Notes: generated from the letters alone by a model not told the origin. DNA of 64,000 bases from Clostridium minihomine (GCF_900240385.1 NZ_OEQH01000003.1:248001-312000), one strand, 5' to 3'. Positions 23,199 to 31,858 are shown, counted from the first letter of the stretch. Program-made: numbers and translations.

Positions 23199-24860
23199 AT
23201 GAAACCAGTTTATGATTTAATCATTATCGGCGCAGGCTGCGCTGGTTTAGCAGCAGGCGTTTATGCAGGCCGGGCAAAGCTGAAAACTTTGATTCTGGAA
23301 AAAAGCAACCCGGGCGGTCAGGTGGGAAATACCGCCGAAGTTGTCAACTACCCCGGTATCCGTAAAACAGGCGGGCCGGAGCTAGTGGATGAAATGAAAA
23401 ATCATGTGCGTGATTTTGGCGTGAAAATTGAAACCGCAGAAATTGAGCGGGTGGATTTAACCGGTGAAATTAAAACCCTGTATGCCAAATCCGGTACCTA
23501 TCAAAGCCGGGCGGTGATTATCGCCACCGGTGCAGCACCTCGCCGCGGCGGTTTTGGCGGAGAAGACACCTATACCGGCCACGGTGTGGCTTATTGCGCC
23601 ACCTGCGACGGCGAGTTCTTTTCCGGGCTGGATATTTTTGTGGTGGGCGGCGGGTATGCCGCTGCGGAAGAAGCAATTTATCTGACCCGCTTTGCCAAAT
23701 CGGTTACCATAGTTATCCGCGGTAAAGATTTCAGCTGTGCGCGAAGCGTGGCAGAGAAAGTGTTGGCTCACCCGAAAATTACAGTAAAATTTAATACTCT
23801 TTTGGAACAGGTAGCAGGTGATTCCCTGTTGCGTAAAGCGTATTTAAAAGATAAGCTGACGGGGGAAACCACCGTATATGATGCCGGACCCAACGGTACT
23901 TTTGGTGTCTTTGTGTTTGTTGGATACGATCCCGCCACCGAAGTCTTCCGCGATCAGGTAGAAGTGGACGAGCATGGGTATATTCTGACCGACGATGCCA
24001 TGAAAACAAATCTTCCCGGTGTGTTTGCTGCGGGAGATCTTCGCCCGAAAATTCTTCGCCAGATTGTCACTGCCGTTTCAGATGGTGCGGTGGCGGCAAC
24101 CTCTGCAGAAAAATATGTGACCGAAGAAAAAGAACGCCTTGGGCTGCCCATGTTTGAAGAGGAAGCGGCTCCTGCAGAAGAACCGGCAGAATCGGCCGGC
24201 ACTTCTCATCAGGCAGACGGCGAATATTTAAACGGAGAGCTGAAAGGCCAGCTGGAGCAGGTATTCCAGCGCCTGACCAGGGATATGACCATTGTTACAG
24301 TGGTGGATTCCGCCAATCCTAAGTCTTTAGAGCTGGAAGGTTTTCTTCGTGAAGTAACGGCTCTCAGTCCTCGCATTGGTCTGAACATTGTTGCCAAAGG
24401 GGAAGATGCCGCTTTGGAGCAAAACTTGGGCATCGAGCGGTATCCCGTTGCGGCTTTGCTGGATGAAGCGGGCCAGTTCAGCGGTGTTAAGTTTAGTGGT
24501 GTGCCCGGAGGGCACGAAATCAATTCCTTTGTGCTTGCCATTTTGCACTTGGGTTCAGAAGATAAGCTGACTCCGGAACAGCTGGAAAAGATTCAGGCGC
24601 TGCCTGAAAACACAAAACTCCGTGTGGGAATCACGCTTTCCTGCCCCTATTGCCCCGATGTGGTTGCGGCGGCTCATTCCATCGCGATTGCCAGCAACGG
24701 CAAGGTGACAGCAGAGATGATCGACGTGGCCTTATTCCCGGACATTCGGGAGAAGTATCAGATTATGAGTGTTCCGGCCTTGCTGCTCAACGACGATCCC
24801 AAAGCGGTGTTCGGCTCTCAATCACTGGATCAAATTCTGGAACTGGCAGCAAAGAACTAA
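23199..24860 (+). CDS. AhpF-like disulfide reductase with reversed domain order
   Basis: Residues 1-310 form a thioredoxin reductase: FAD motif GAGCAGLAAG, redox pair Cys133-Cys136 in YCATCDGEFF, NAD(P)H motif VVGGGYAAAEEA and GVFAAGDLR. An acidic Ala/Glu-rich linker follows (about 325-350). Residues about 355-553 resemble the double thioredoxin fold that AhpF carries at its N-terminus, with the redox motif CPYC (Cys482, Cys485). Classical AhpF has these modules in the opposite order. Placed directly after ahpC, it most likely delivers electrons from NAD(P)H to AhpC. The strong ribosome site AGGGGG precedes the ATG. Confidence 0.88.
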   Translation: MKPVYDLIIIGAGCAGLAAGVYAGRAKLKTLILEKSNPGGQVGNTAEVVNYPGIRKTGGPELVDEMKNHVRDFGVKIETAEIERVDLTGEIKTLYAKSGTYQSRAVIIATGAAPRRGGFGGEDTYTGHGVAYCATCDGEFFSGLDIFVVGGGYAAAEEAIYLTRFAKSVTIVIRGKDFSCARSVAEKVLAHPKITVKFNTLLEQVAGDSLLRKAYLKDKLTGETTVYDAGPNGTFGVFVFVGYDPATEVFRDQVEVDEHGYILTDDAMKTNLPGVFAAGDLRPKILRQIVTAVSDGAVAATSAEKYVTEEKERLGLPMFEEEAAPAEEPAESAGTSHQADGEYLNGELKGQLEQVFQRLTRDMTIVTVVDSANPKSLELEGFLREVTALSPRIGLNIVAKGEDAALEQNLGIERYPVAALLDEAGQFSGVKFSGVPGGHEINSFVLAILHLGSEDKLTPEQLEKIQALPENTKLRVGITLSCPYCPDVVAAAHSIAIASNGKVTAEMIDVALFPDIREKYQIMSVPALLLNDDPKAVFGSQSLDQILELAAKN

Positions 24861-24888
24861 TCCAAAAAAGTTTTTTTGACAACGATCG

Positions 24889-24925
24889 AACGGCCTCTTT
24901 TCGAAAGGGGTCGTTTTTGTTTTTT
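24889..24925 (+). terminator. Terminator after the AhpF-like gene
   Basis: AACGGCCTCTTT (24889-24900) pairs with AAAGGGGTCGTT (24904-24915) allowing two G-T pairs, followed by a T-rich run. Confidence 0.75.
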
Positions 24926-24950
24926 TAAGTATGTCCACGGTAAAAGATAT

Positions 24951-25007
24951 ATTGTAAACCTAATTTAAAAAATAATGGTTGACAATAGAAGTGGCACTTG
25001 CTACAAT
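24951..25007 (+). promoter_or_regulatory. BirA-like operator and bioB promoter
   Basis: ATTGTAAACC (24951-24960), 16 bases, then GGTTGACAAT (24977-24986) is an inverted repeat with one mismatch, the layout of BirA biotin operators. Its right half contains the -35 TTGACA (24979-24984), followed by 17 bases and the -10 TACAAT (25002-25007). Binding of biotin-loaded BirA would block RNA polymerase. Confidence 0.8.
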
Positions 25008-25079
25008 AAGACTCAAAGTGATTCCAAAGGGCCCTGGATCAGCAACAAACGGTATGAAAATGTGGGAGGATTTGCAAAT

Positions 25080-26054
25080 ATGAGCATTGTGCAGCAGTGG
25101 AAAGAGCGAATTTTATCCGGTGAACAGCTGGATCGTCAGGGAGCAGAGGCGTTGCTGACAACCCCTTTGCAGGAATTGTGTGAAGCGGCCAATGAAATAC
25201 GGGAACAGCTGAACGGGAATGTGCTGGACACCTGTTCCATTTTGAACGGAAAAAGCGGGATGTGTACCGAAAACTGTAAGTATTGTTCTCAGGCCAGGGG
25301 ACACAACACCGGCGTGGAACAATATCCTCTTTTGACAGTCAATAAAATCGTAGAAGAAGCCATGAAAACAGCCGAAGCGGGTGTTGACCGCTTTTCTGTG
25401 GTGACTTCTGGCGTGCGGGTTTCCGATTTGGAAATTGATGTTCTGTGTCAGGCATATGGAAAAATTCGAGAGCAGTCAGACATTCAGCTTTGCGCTTCTC
25501 ACGGCCTGATTAACTATGAGCAATTTCTTCGTTTAAAAGAGGCAGGGGTCACACGGATACATAATAATCTGGAAACCTCTCGCCGATTCTTTCCTCAGGT
25601 TTGCACCACCCATACTTATGACGATAAAATTGAAACCATCCGGGCAGCTCAAAAAGCGGGGCTGGCTGTTTGCAGTGGCGGAATCATCGGAATGGGCGAA
25701 GAAATGAGCGATCGGCTGGATATGGCCTTTGATTTGCGGGAATTGGGCGTTCATTCGATTCCGGTTAATGTGCTGATGCCGATTCCCGGCACCCCTCTGG
25801 GAGATCGCCCTCAATTGCCTGAGCCTGAGATCCTGCGTACCATTGCCTTATTCCGGTTTATCCATCCCGTTTCCAACATCCGGCTGGCCGGAGGACGGAA
25901 TTCCATGACGGACTGCGGCAGGCTGGCTTTGCATGCCGGAGCCAACGCCTCTATTACCGGGAATATGCTGACCACCTCTGGGAATACCGTGAATCAGGAT
26001 TTTCAGATGTTTACCGAAGCTGGTTTTCAGCTGCGGTGCAGTGTTCGCGTATAA
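25080..26054 (+). CDS. bioB: Biotin synthase
   Basis: BioB is a radical-SAM enzyme that inserts sulfur into dethiobiotin. The 324-residue product has the radical-SAM cysteines in GMCTENCKYCSQ (CxxxCxxC) and further conserved motifs (DRFSVVTSG, HNLETSRRFF, GGRNSMT). I chose ATG 25080 with GGAGG 10 bases upstream; the longer frame to 24975 runs through the promoter. No other bio genes are adjacent, so dethiobiotin may come from uptake or from genes elsewhere. Biotin is the cofactor of acetyl-CoA carboxylase, two of whose subunits are encoded in this window. Confidence 0.95.
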   Translation: MSIVQQWKERILSGEQLDRQGAEALLTTPLQELCEAANEIREQLNGNVLDTCSILNGKSGMCTENCKYCSQARGHNTGVEQYPLLTVNKIVEEAMKTAEAGVDRFSVVTSGVRVSDLEIDVLCQAYGKIREQSDIQLCASHGLINYEQFLRLKEAGVTRIHNNLETSRRFFPQVCTTHTYDDKIETIRAAQKAGLAVCSGGIIGMGEEMSDRLDMAFDLRELGVHSIPVNVLMPIPGTPLGDRPQLPEPEILRTIALFRFIHPVSNIRLAGGRNSMTDCGRLALHAGANASITGNMLTTSGNTVNQDFQMFTEAGFQLRCSVRV

Positions 26055-26094
26055 TTTCATTTTAATAACTTCATCCATTCCTATCAATAAACAA

Positions 26095-26142
26095 AGAAAC
26101 AGAAGAACCGATCACAGTTTTGTGATCGGTTCTTCTGTTTCT
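26095..26142. terminator. Bidirectional terminator between bioB and the antiporter gene
   Basis: A perfect 22-bp stem (26095-26116 with 26121-26142) has a 4-base loop. It overlaps the last codons of the minus-strand antiporter gene. Confidence 0.75.
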
Positions 26143-27473
26143 GCTTCGATAAGCTCTGCCGCCGGAATCGGTTTGCCTTTCTTATGAAAAAACAGTTCTA
26201 TTGCCAGGCTATACAGCGGAAGCAGGTATAAATAAAAAGCGAATAGAATACTGACGGTAGGCGCCCCCACGGTAGTCAGCGGCATGCCGCCGGCGATACT
26301 CCATGGAATTAAAGGAGCAATCACAATGACCGTGTTTTCCAGCGTAATGGCAAGCTTTTCTTTGTCGGGCATGATTTTCTCACACATTTGAAAAGTCATC
26401 ATAGAAGCTAAGGTTTGATTGCAGCTGATGGCACTTGTAATTACCGAGGTAAACAGCACTGAGCCAAAAGGCGTGATGTGAAGCGCCGCAGCTTCCACCA
26501 GCCGTGTGATACCGGTGAGAAGTTCTGTCTTTTTAAAAATCCCAAAATATGAAGTTGAAATCAATATAATTCCGAACACCTTGCTCATGGAAAGAATTCC
26601 TCCGCCGTTGAGCAAAGCGGCCAGCTGAGGATCCGAAGAAGAATAACCAAAAACCAAGCTGGAAAGCAGCTGCATGGGCGCAACTTTCTGCACAGTCAGG
26701 CAAAGTACACATCCAGCTAAAATACTGAGCAGCATGGTGATTTTTACGTTAATCCGTGCCAAAGACAAAAGGATGATGAGAACAGCGGGCAGTGCCACGA
26801 CAAAGGATAAATGAAAACTGTTCTGAAACTGTTCCACAGCAGCGGAACCAAGGGAAGCATCCCCGGAACCGGGGTTTATCATCAGGTAAAGAATACAGGT
26901 GGCCAGAAAAGGGACCAAAGAGGTCTTGAACATCCTTCGAATGTTGTCATAAATGTTGGTTTTGGTCAGTTCGCTGACTAAAAGAGCACTGGAAGACATG
27001 GGCGAACAGCGATCGCCAAAGTAGGCACCGGCCAGAATCGCCCCGCCGGAAAGAGCCGGATTAATTCCAAGGGATTGAGCAATCATCATGCAAACAACCC
27101 CCATGGTGGCTGCGGTGCCAAAAGAGGTTCCCGTCAAAAGGGACATCAGGCAGCAGAGTAAAAACATATATAGTACAAAATAATCCGGCTGAATCACACT
27201 GACTGCATGATAGATCAAAAAAGGAATCGTGCCTGCCGACCTCCATACAGAGGTCAGCATGCCGATTAGAATAAAAATCAAAAGGATGTTCTTTGCGCCT
27301 TTTACGCCATCCAGAATCATCCAAAGCATTTGTTTTTTGGTGTGCTGTTTTATCAGCCCATAAATTACAAAGCAAACTAAACCAAAGATCAGGGCATAAA
27401 GAATCTCAAAACTGCCGACAATGCAAACCAGCAGTCCGACTAAAAAGAAAGACAGCGTCACCAATTCCGCCAC
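26112..27473 (-). CDS. NhaC-type Na+/H+ antiporter family protein
   Basis: The 453-residue integral membrane protein has about eleven or twelve hydrophobic segments and the conserved NhaC-family signatures (LTGTSFGTAATMGVV, GAYFGDRCSPMSSSALL, IPWSIAGG). Family members exchange sodium for protons, some malate or lactate for protons and sodium, so the substrate is not fixed. I chose GTG 27473 because GGAGGG lies 8 bases upstream; TTG 27491 would include that ribosome site. It lies downstream of the YeiH-like gene on the same strand, 72 bases away. Confidence 0.87.
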   Translation of the reverse strand: MAELVTLSFFLVGLLVCIVGSFEILYALIFGLVCFVIYGLIKQHTKKQMLWMILDGVKGAKNILLIFILIGMLTSVWRSAGTIPFLIYHAVSVIQPDYFVLYMFLLCCLMSLLTGTSFGTAATMGVVCMMIAQSLGINPALSGGAILAGAYFGDRCSPMSSSALLVSELTKTNIYDNIRRMFKTSLVPFLATCILYLMINPGSGDASLGSAAVEQFQNSFHLSFVVALPAVLIILLSLARINVKITMLLSILAGCVLCLTVQKVAPMQLLSSLVFGYSSSDPQLAALLNGGGILSMSKVFGIILISTSYFGIFKKTELLTGITRLVEAAALHITPFGSVLFTSVITSAISCNQTLASMMTFQMCEKIMPDKEKLAITLENTVIVIAPLIPWSIAGGMPLTTVGAPTVSILFAFYLYLLPLYSLAIELFFHKKGKPIPAAELIEAETEEPITKL

Positions 27474-27545
27474 AATGTTTACCCTCCGCAATAAGTTTTG
27501 ATAGGGGGATGTCCTTTTCTTTTTGTTTTCTGCACATTCTATTTT

Positions 27546-28532
27546 TTAAGACAATATATGCTGTGCCCCAAGGGATGTGAGGGACAGTACCAGCCAGCAA
27601 AGGAATCCGAGCAGAATAGGCTTTCCTCCGCTTTTTACAAGCTTTGGCAGGTTTGTGTTCAGGCCGATGCAGGTCATGGCCATTACGATGACAAATTTGC
27701 CGATTTGAGCCAAAGTGCTTCCCATTCCCGCAGGCATGGGAACAAAGGTATTGAGCATAGCGGCGGCCAAAAATCCCAGCACAAACCAGGGGAAGATTTT
27801 TGAAATTTTAAAATTACCCTCTTTGCCGCTGCGGGATCTTTTGGTCTGCAAAAAAGCCAAGACCAGTGTGATGGGAACAATCATCAAAGTACGGGTCAGT
27901 TTGACGATAACTGCCAGATTCCCGGCTTCGTGGCTAAAGGAATACCCCGCCGCAACCACAGAAGAGGTATCGTTTACTGCGGTTCCGGCCCAAAGGCCAA
28001 AGCTTTGATCCGTCATATTCATGGCGTGCCCCAGCACGGGGAATAGGAACGCCGCAATTACATTAAATAAGAATATGGTAGAAATCGAATGGGCTACTTC
28101 TTCGTCACTGGCATCAATCACCGGGGCCGTTGCTGCTATGGCAGAGCCGCCGCAGATGGCAGAGCCGACTCCGATTAAGATTTTGGTGTTCCGTTCCAGA
28201 CCCAAAAGCCTTCCCGCCACATAGGCGGTTAAAAAGGCGGCGGTCAGCGTAAAGACCATCAGCAGCAACGTATCTTTTCCCACTTCAAATACCCGGTATA
28301 AGTTCATATCAAAGCCTAACAGAATAATTGAATACTGCAAAAGCTTTTTCGAGGTATACCGGATTCCGTCTTCAAACACAGGGGGCCGTTTTGCCAAAGC
28401 CAAAAGCATACCGAACAGAATCCCCAAAACTGGGCTTCCGATGATGGGGAACGCTTTTCCCAGCAGCCAGGCAGGGATTGCCAGCCCAAAGGCCAGCAAA
28501 ATGCCGGGAAAGTTCCGTTTCATGGTGTTCAA
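27546..28532 (-). CDS. YeiH-family putative sulfate exporter (UPF0324)
   Basis: The 328-residue membrane protein has about ten hydrophobic helices and the family motifs ICGGSAIAATAPVI and GTAVNDTSSVVAAG. The family is annotated as putative sulfate or related anion exporters, with little direct proof. The start is TTG 28532, with GGAAG 7 bases upstream; ATG 28523 is an alternative. It is divergent from a LysR-type gene across a 143-base spacer, the classical arrangement in which the regulator controls its neighbour (compare yeiE-yeiH). Confidence 0.88.
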   Translation of the reverse strand: MNTMKRNFPGILLAFGLAIPAWLLGKAFPIIGSPVLGILFGMLLALAKRPPVFEDGIRYTSKKLLQYSIILLGFDMNLYRVFEVGKDTLLLMVFTLTAAFLTAYVAGRLLGLERNTKILIGVGSAICGGSAIAATAPVIDASDEEVAHSISTIFLFNVIAAFLFPVLGHAMNMTDQSFGLWAGTAVNDTSSVVAAGYSFSHEAGNLAVIVKLTRTLMIVPITLVLAFLQTKRSRSGKEGNFKISKIFPWFVLGFLAAAMLNTFVPMPAGMGSTLAQIGKFVIVMAMTCIGLNTNLPKLVKSGGKPILLGFLCWLVLSLTSLGAQHILS

Positions 28533-28579
28533 ACAATCACTTCCTTCTGCCTTCCATGATACGCCTTGACTTAAAATAA

Positions 28580-28618
28580 GTAAAATATTATTATTTAATC
28601 AAGATAATATGATTTTAC
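28580..28618. promoter_or_regulatory. Dyad in the divergent yeiH-like/lysR spacer
   Basis: GTAAAATATTAT (28580-28591) is mirrored by ATAATAT-ga-TTTTAC (28604-28618), a long interrupted inverted repeat about midway between the divergent genes. It is a plausible binding site for the LysR-type regulator; assignment is inference. Confidence 0.45.
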
Positions 28619-28675
28619 TAATACATAGTTATCCGACTGAATCAATAAATTATATTTAAAAAGGCGGAAAATTCA

Positions 28676-29554
28676 ATGACACTGCGGCATTATAAAATTT
28701 TTTTAGCGGTATGTGACACCATGAACATGACGGCTGCGGCGCAGTCTTTGTTTTTGTCTCAGTCAGCGGTCAGCCAGGCGGTGGCCGAAATGGAAAAGCA
28801 CTATGGGGTGCGTTTGTTTGAGCGGATGTCCCGGCGGCTATACCTGACCCCGGCGGGCAAAAAGCTGCTCAATTACGCCAACCAAATTGTACGGGTGGAT
28901 TTGGAAGCGGAAAACAACATGCGTTCCCAGCAAAAAAACGGTTCTGTCCGTGTTGGGGCTAGCGTGACGATAGGGGCCTATGTTTTGCCGAAGCTGGTGT
29001 CACGCTATCAGTCGCAGATGCCCGAAACGGATGTGTTTGTATATGAGGACAATACAACGAAGATTGAGGCGATGCTTTTGGGCGGTCAATTGGATTTGGC
29101 TTTGGTAGAAGGGGAAATTGCATCACCCGATTTGGTAACAAAGCCTTTTTTAAGCGATCGGCTGACGCTGATTTGTGGAATGAACCACCGTTTTGTCGGA
29201 CTGAGCGAGGTGAAAGCGGCGGAGTTGGAAAAGGAAACGTTTATTATGCGGGAAAAGGGAAGCGGTACACGAAAAACCTTTGAAGATGAAATGGCGGCTC
29301 AGTCGCTGACCTGGCGGGAGGGGTGGACCTGTAACAATGCAGACACCATTAAGCTGGCCGTTCAACAAGGGCTTGGGGTTTCGGTGATCTCGCGCAGGGC
29401 AGCGGAAAGTGAAGCGGCTGACAAGAAACTTTGCATGGTTCAGGTGCAGGGCATGCGGTTTCAGCGGTGGTTTAAAACGGCATATCACAAAGAAAAGTAT
29501 CTTACAGATGCAATGCTGCGAATGATCGAGATGTGCCATTCCTGTGATTTTTAA
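28676..29554 (+). CDS. LysR-family transcriptional regulator (CysL/YeiE-like)
   Basis: The 292-residue product has an N-terminal winged helix-turn-helix (MNMTAAAQSLFLSQSAVSQAV) and a substrate-binding domain with the pattern of sulfur-related LysR regulators (VGASVTIGAYVLPKLVSRYQ, LVEGEIASPDLV, REKGSGTRKTFE). GCGGA precedes the ATG by 6 bases. It is divergent from the YeiH-like exporter and probably its activator, with sulfite or a related sulfur compound as a possible signal. That signal is inferred from family members. Confidence 0.9.
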   Translation: MTLRHYKIFLAVCDTMNMTAAAQSLFLSQSAVSQAVAEMEKHYGVRLFERMSRRLYLTPAGKKLLNYANQIVRVDLEAENNMRSQQKNGSVRVGASVTIGAYVLPKLVSRYQSQMPETDVFVYEDNTTKIEAMLLGGQLDLALVEGEIASPDLVTKPFLSDRLTLICGMNHRFVGLSEVKAAELEKETFIMREKGSGTRKTFEDEMAAQSLTWREGWTCNNADTIKLAVQQGLGVSVISRRAAESEAADKKLCMVQVQGMRFQRWFKTAYHKEKYLTDAMLRMIEMCHSCDF

Positions 29555-29864
29555 CCCGGCAGAAACCGTAAAATACAAGGAATCTATGGACAATATGAAA
29601 CGGTTACGATAAACTAAGGAAGAAGATGAGTTTTTGCCCTATAGCGGATGAAAAGAGAAGCTGAAATCAACGATGCAGTATCCAATCAGGGCAAAAAGCC
29701 AACCAACCGGCTCCCACCCTGAAAGAAAGCAGAAAGGAGTGGGATTGCAAAACAAAAATCGTTTGCCCTTAGCCCTTATGCTGCGGTAAGGGCTCTTTTC
29801 TTTTTGCTAGAATTATGGTATATTGAAGGCCGGAATCATCTTAATTACATACGAGGGAAAAGCA
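29555..29864. other. Intergenic stretch with candidate structured RNA
   Basis: No gene is supported. The stretch holds a candidate structured leader or small RNA (29631-29805) and a TATATT -10-like box near 29818 ahead of the DUF1275 gene. Confidence 0.5.
29631..29805 (+). ncRNA. Candidate structured RNA ending in a terminator
   Basis: TTTTTGCCCT (29631-29640) pairs perfectly with AGGGCAAAAA (29688-29697), enclosing about 47 bases. A second possible stem (TCCCAC with GTGGGA, about 29712-29753) follows, then a terminator: AGCCCTTA (29771-29778) with TAAGGGCT (29787-29794) and a T-rich run. Stems followed by a terminator just before a membrane-protein gene recall a riboswitch, but I match it to no known class and see no clear promoter for it. 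Confidence 0.35.
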
Positions 29865-30530
29865 ATGAAACGATCTAGGCAAATTTCGGAATCCATAGAG
29901 CTGGGCATTATTTTGGCCTTGTCCGGCGGGTTTATGGATGCCTATTCTTATATGTGTCGAGGCGAGGTATTCGCCAACGCCCAAACTGGAAATATTCTGT
30001 TGCTGGGCGTCAATTTGTCCATCGGCGACTTTGCAGAAGCGTTGCAGTATTTTTGTCCTGTTTTGGCCTTTTCAGTGGGCATTGCCTTGGCCAATCTTAT
30101 CCGGCATCCTTTGCAATATTCTTCTAAAATACATTGGCGGCAGATTACCATTTTGACGGAAGCCATTATTTTACTGATGGTTGCTTTTATTCCGCAACAG
30201 CATAATTTGCTGGCGAACAGTTTGATTTCTTTTGCCTGCGGCATTCAGGTAGAAAGCTTTAAGAAGATTAAGGGAACATCCATTGCTACCACTATGTGCA
30301 TTGGAAATCTGCGTTCTGCTACGCAGCTGCTCAGCGACCGGATTTATCTCAAAGACAAATCTCTGATGGAAAAGAGTTTGCTGTATTACGGGGTTATTGG
30401 CATTTTTACCTTAGGCGCTGTGATAGGGAATCTTTGTGTCGGAATGTGGAGCGAAAAAGCAATTCTGATTAGCAGCGGGCTGTTGTTTTTTGGATTTGCC
30501 ATGATGTTCATCCGCAATGACGCGGAATAG
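29865..30530 (+). CDS. DUF1275 (YoaK-family) membrane protein
   Basis: The 221-residue product has about six hydrophobic segments and the family signature near the N-terminus (LALSGGFMDAYSYMCRG, then ANAQTGNILLLG). Members are small integral membrane proteins of unknown function. I chose ATG 29865, with GAGGG 8 bases upstream; the frame is open back to TTG 29823, but without a ribosome site. It follows a candidate structured RNA with a terminator, so its expression may be conditional. Confidence 0.87.
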   Translation: MKRSRQISESIELGIILALSGGFMDAYSYMCRGEVFANAQTGNILLLGVNLSIGDFAEALQYFCPVLAFSVGIALANLIRHPLQYSSKIHWRQITILTEAIILLMVAFIPQQHNLLANSLISFACGIQVESFKKIKGTSIATTMCIGNLRSATQLLSDRIYLKDKSLMEKSLLYYGVIGIFTLGAVIGNLCVGMWSEKAILISSGLLFFGFAMMFIRNDAE

Positions 30531-30601
30531 CAGCCACAAAAGCCATTGGACGGCTTTTGTCTGTATGTTTTTCAGAAACAGCGGAAGTATTTATTTTTTG
30601 T

Positions 30602-30641
30602 AAATTTTATTAAAATAACTAAAATTTTATTAAAATAACTA
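30602..30641 (+). repeat. Tandem 20-bp duplication upstream of the EamA gene
   Basis: AAATTTTATTAAAATAACTA occurs twice without a gap (30602-30621 and 30622-30641), ending just before the ribosome site of the next gene. It is either a slippage duplication or a doubled regulatory site. Confidence 0.7.
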
Positions 30642-30665
30642 ATTGAGAGTTTGAAAGAGGAGTAC

Positions 30666-31622
30666 ATGAAAAAAGGATATTTATATATCATGTTTTCCAC
30701 GGTTCTGTTCAGCACCATGGAGATCATGCTGAAAATGACATCCGGGGGATTTCGTCCCCTGCAAATTACATTTTTGCGCTTTTTAATCGGCGCTTTGGTT
30801 TTGCTTCCCTTCGCCATTCGAAGTCTGAAAAAAAGAAATTATCAGTTTCGGCCTGGCGATTTGCTCTATGGTGCGCTAACCGGTTTTTGCTGTGTTTTGG
30901 TCAGCATGGTGCTGTATCAGATGGCGATTGTGTATTCAGATGCTTCTATCGTGGCAATTTTGTTCAGCTGTAATCCGGTTTTTGTTATGCTTTTGGCATC
31001 ACTGCTTTTGCGGGAGAAGATTTATAAACATTCGGTCATCTCGATTTTGATCAGTTTATCCGGTATGGCTGTGATTGTCAATGCGCTTCATGCCTCGGGT
31101 TCTCTTACCGGAACGGTGCTGTCCATTTTGGCGGCCGTTACGTTTGCGCTCTATAGTGTGCTGGGCAAAAAGCGCAGCGATCGATATGGAAGTGTGGCGA
31201 TTACTTGTTTCAGCTTTGCTTTCGGTGTGATTGAAATGCTGATTTTTATTTTATTGACCCGAACCGCCGGTTTTGCTGCGTTTTTAACCCAGTTAGGGCT
31301 GGAAACCTTTGCGTATACGCCCATTTTGGCCGGACTCACGATGGATTTGCTGCCTAGTCTTTTGTATATCGGAATCGGCGTTACCGGATTTGGCTATGCC
31401 TTTTATTTTATGGCCATGGAAAAAACTTCGGCGACCACCGCATCGCTGGTGTTTTTCATCAAACCGGCGTTGGCGCCCATTCTGGCTTTCTTGGTTCTGC
31501 ACGAGCCGTTGACTCCTGCAAAAATAACCGGTATTGTGTTAATTTTAATCGGCTCACTGATTAACTTTATCTTTCACTGGAACAAGCAGAAAGAACATGC
31601 CAACGAGCTGAAAACTTCTTGA
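30666..31622 (+). CDS. EamA-family (DMT superfamily) transporter
   Basis: The 318-residue product has ten hydrophobic helices in two repeats of five, as in the EamA group of drug/metabolite exporters; the repeat is visible at FRPLQITFLRFLIGALVLL in the first half and TTASLVFFIKPALAPILAF in the second. The substrate cannot be inferred. ATG 30666 follows AGAGGAG closely. A tandem 20-bp repeat lies just upstream and a terminator just downstream, so it is a single-gene unit. Confidence 0.9.
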   Translation: MKKGYLYIMFSTVLFSTMEIMLKMTSGGFRPLQITFLRFLIGALVLLPFAIRSLKKRNYQFRPGDLLYGALTGFCCVLVSMVLYQMAIVYSDASIVAILFSCNPVFVMLLASLLLREKIYKHSVISILISLSGMAVIVNALHASGSLTGTVLSILAAVTFALYSVLGKKRSDRYGSVAITCFSFAFGVIEMLIFILLTRTAGFAAFLTQLGLETFAYTPILAGLTMDLLPSLLYIGIGVTGFGYAFYFMAMEKTSATTASLVFFIKPALAPILAFLVLHEPLTPAKITGIVLILIGSLINFIFHWNKQKEHANELKTS

Positions 31623-31653
31623 TATCTGTTAAAAAATCAAATGGTGTTTTTTA

Positions 31654-31690
31654 TTTCCCCTGTTGAAATTCAGCAGGGGAATTTTATATC
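31654..31690 (+). terminator. Terminator after the EamA gene
   Basis: TTCCCCTG...TG pairs with CA...CAGGGGAA around 5 bases with one mismatch, followed by TTTTAT. Confidence 0.65.
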
Positions 31691-31752
31691 CTTCCGGTTT
31701 TTCTGTGAGAACAAACTGTTTGGAGTAAGCAGGTTTTTTCTTTGGGATAACG

Positions 31753-31781
31753 TTGAAGAACTGGAAGTGAAATGGTATAAT
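31753..31781 (+). promoter_or_regulatory. Promoter of a candidate small RNA
   Basis: TTGAAG (31753-31758), a 17-base spacer and TATAAT (31776-31781). A terminator follows about 45 bases downstream, before any gene. Confidence 0.6.
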
Positions 31782-31787
31782 AACCTC

Positions 31788-31858
31788 ACGGCACAAGCAC
31801 ACTTGGCCCATGGTTTTGTTTTGGCATCCTGTCCTTTTCAGGATATTTTATTTTTTTC
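31788..31858 (+). ncRNA. Candidate 70-80 nt small RNA
   Basis: Transcription from the promoter at 31753-31781 should begin near 31788 and meet a hairpin ATCCTG (31826-31831) with CAGGAT (31839-31844) followed by a long T run. The frame between them encodes nothing recognisable. The stretch around the -10 box (TATAATAACCtCACGGCAcAA) recurs with few changes at 59619. Function is unknown, and it could also be an attenuated leader of the ClpP-like gene. Confidence 0.4.

Noticed and set aside
30602-30641. Two adjacent 20-bp repeats as a CRISPR remnant
   Set aside because: There are only two copies, with no spacers between them and no cas genes in the window.
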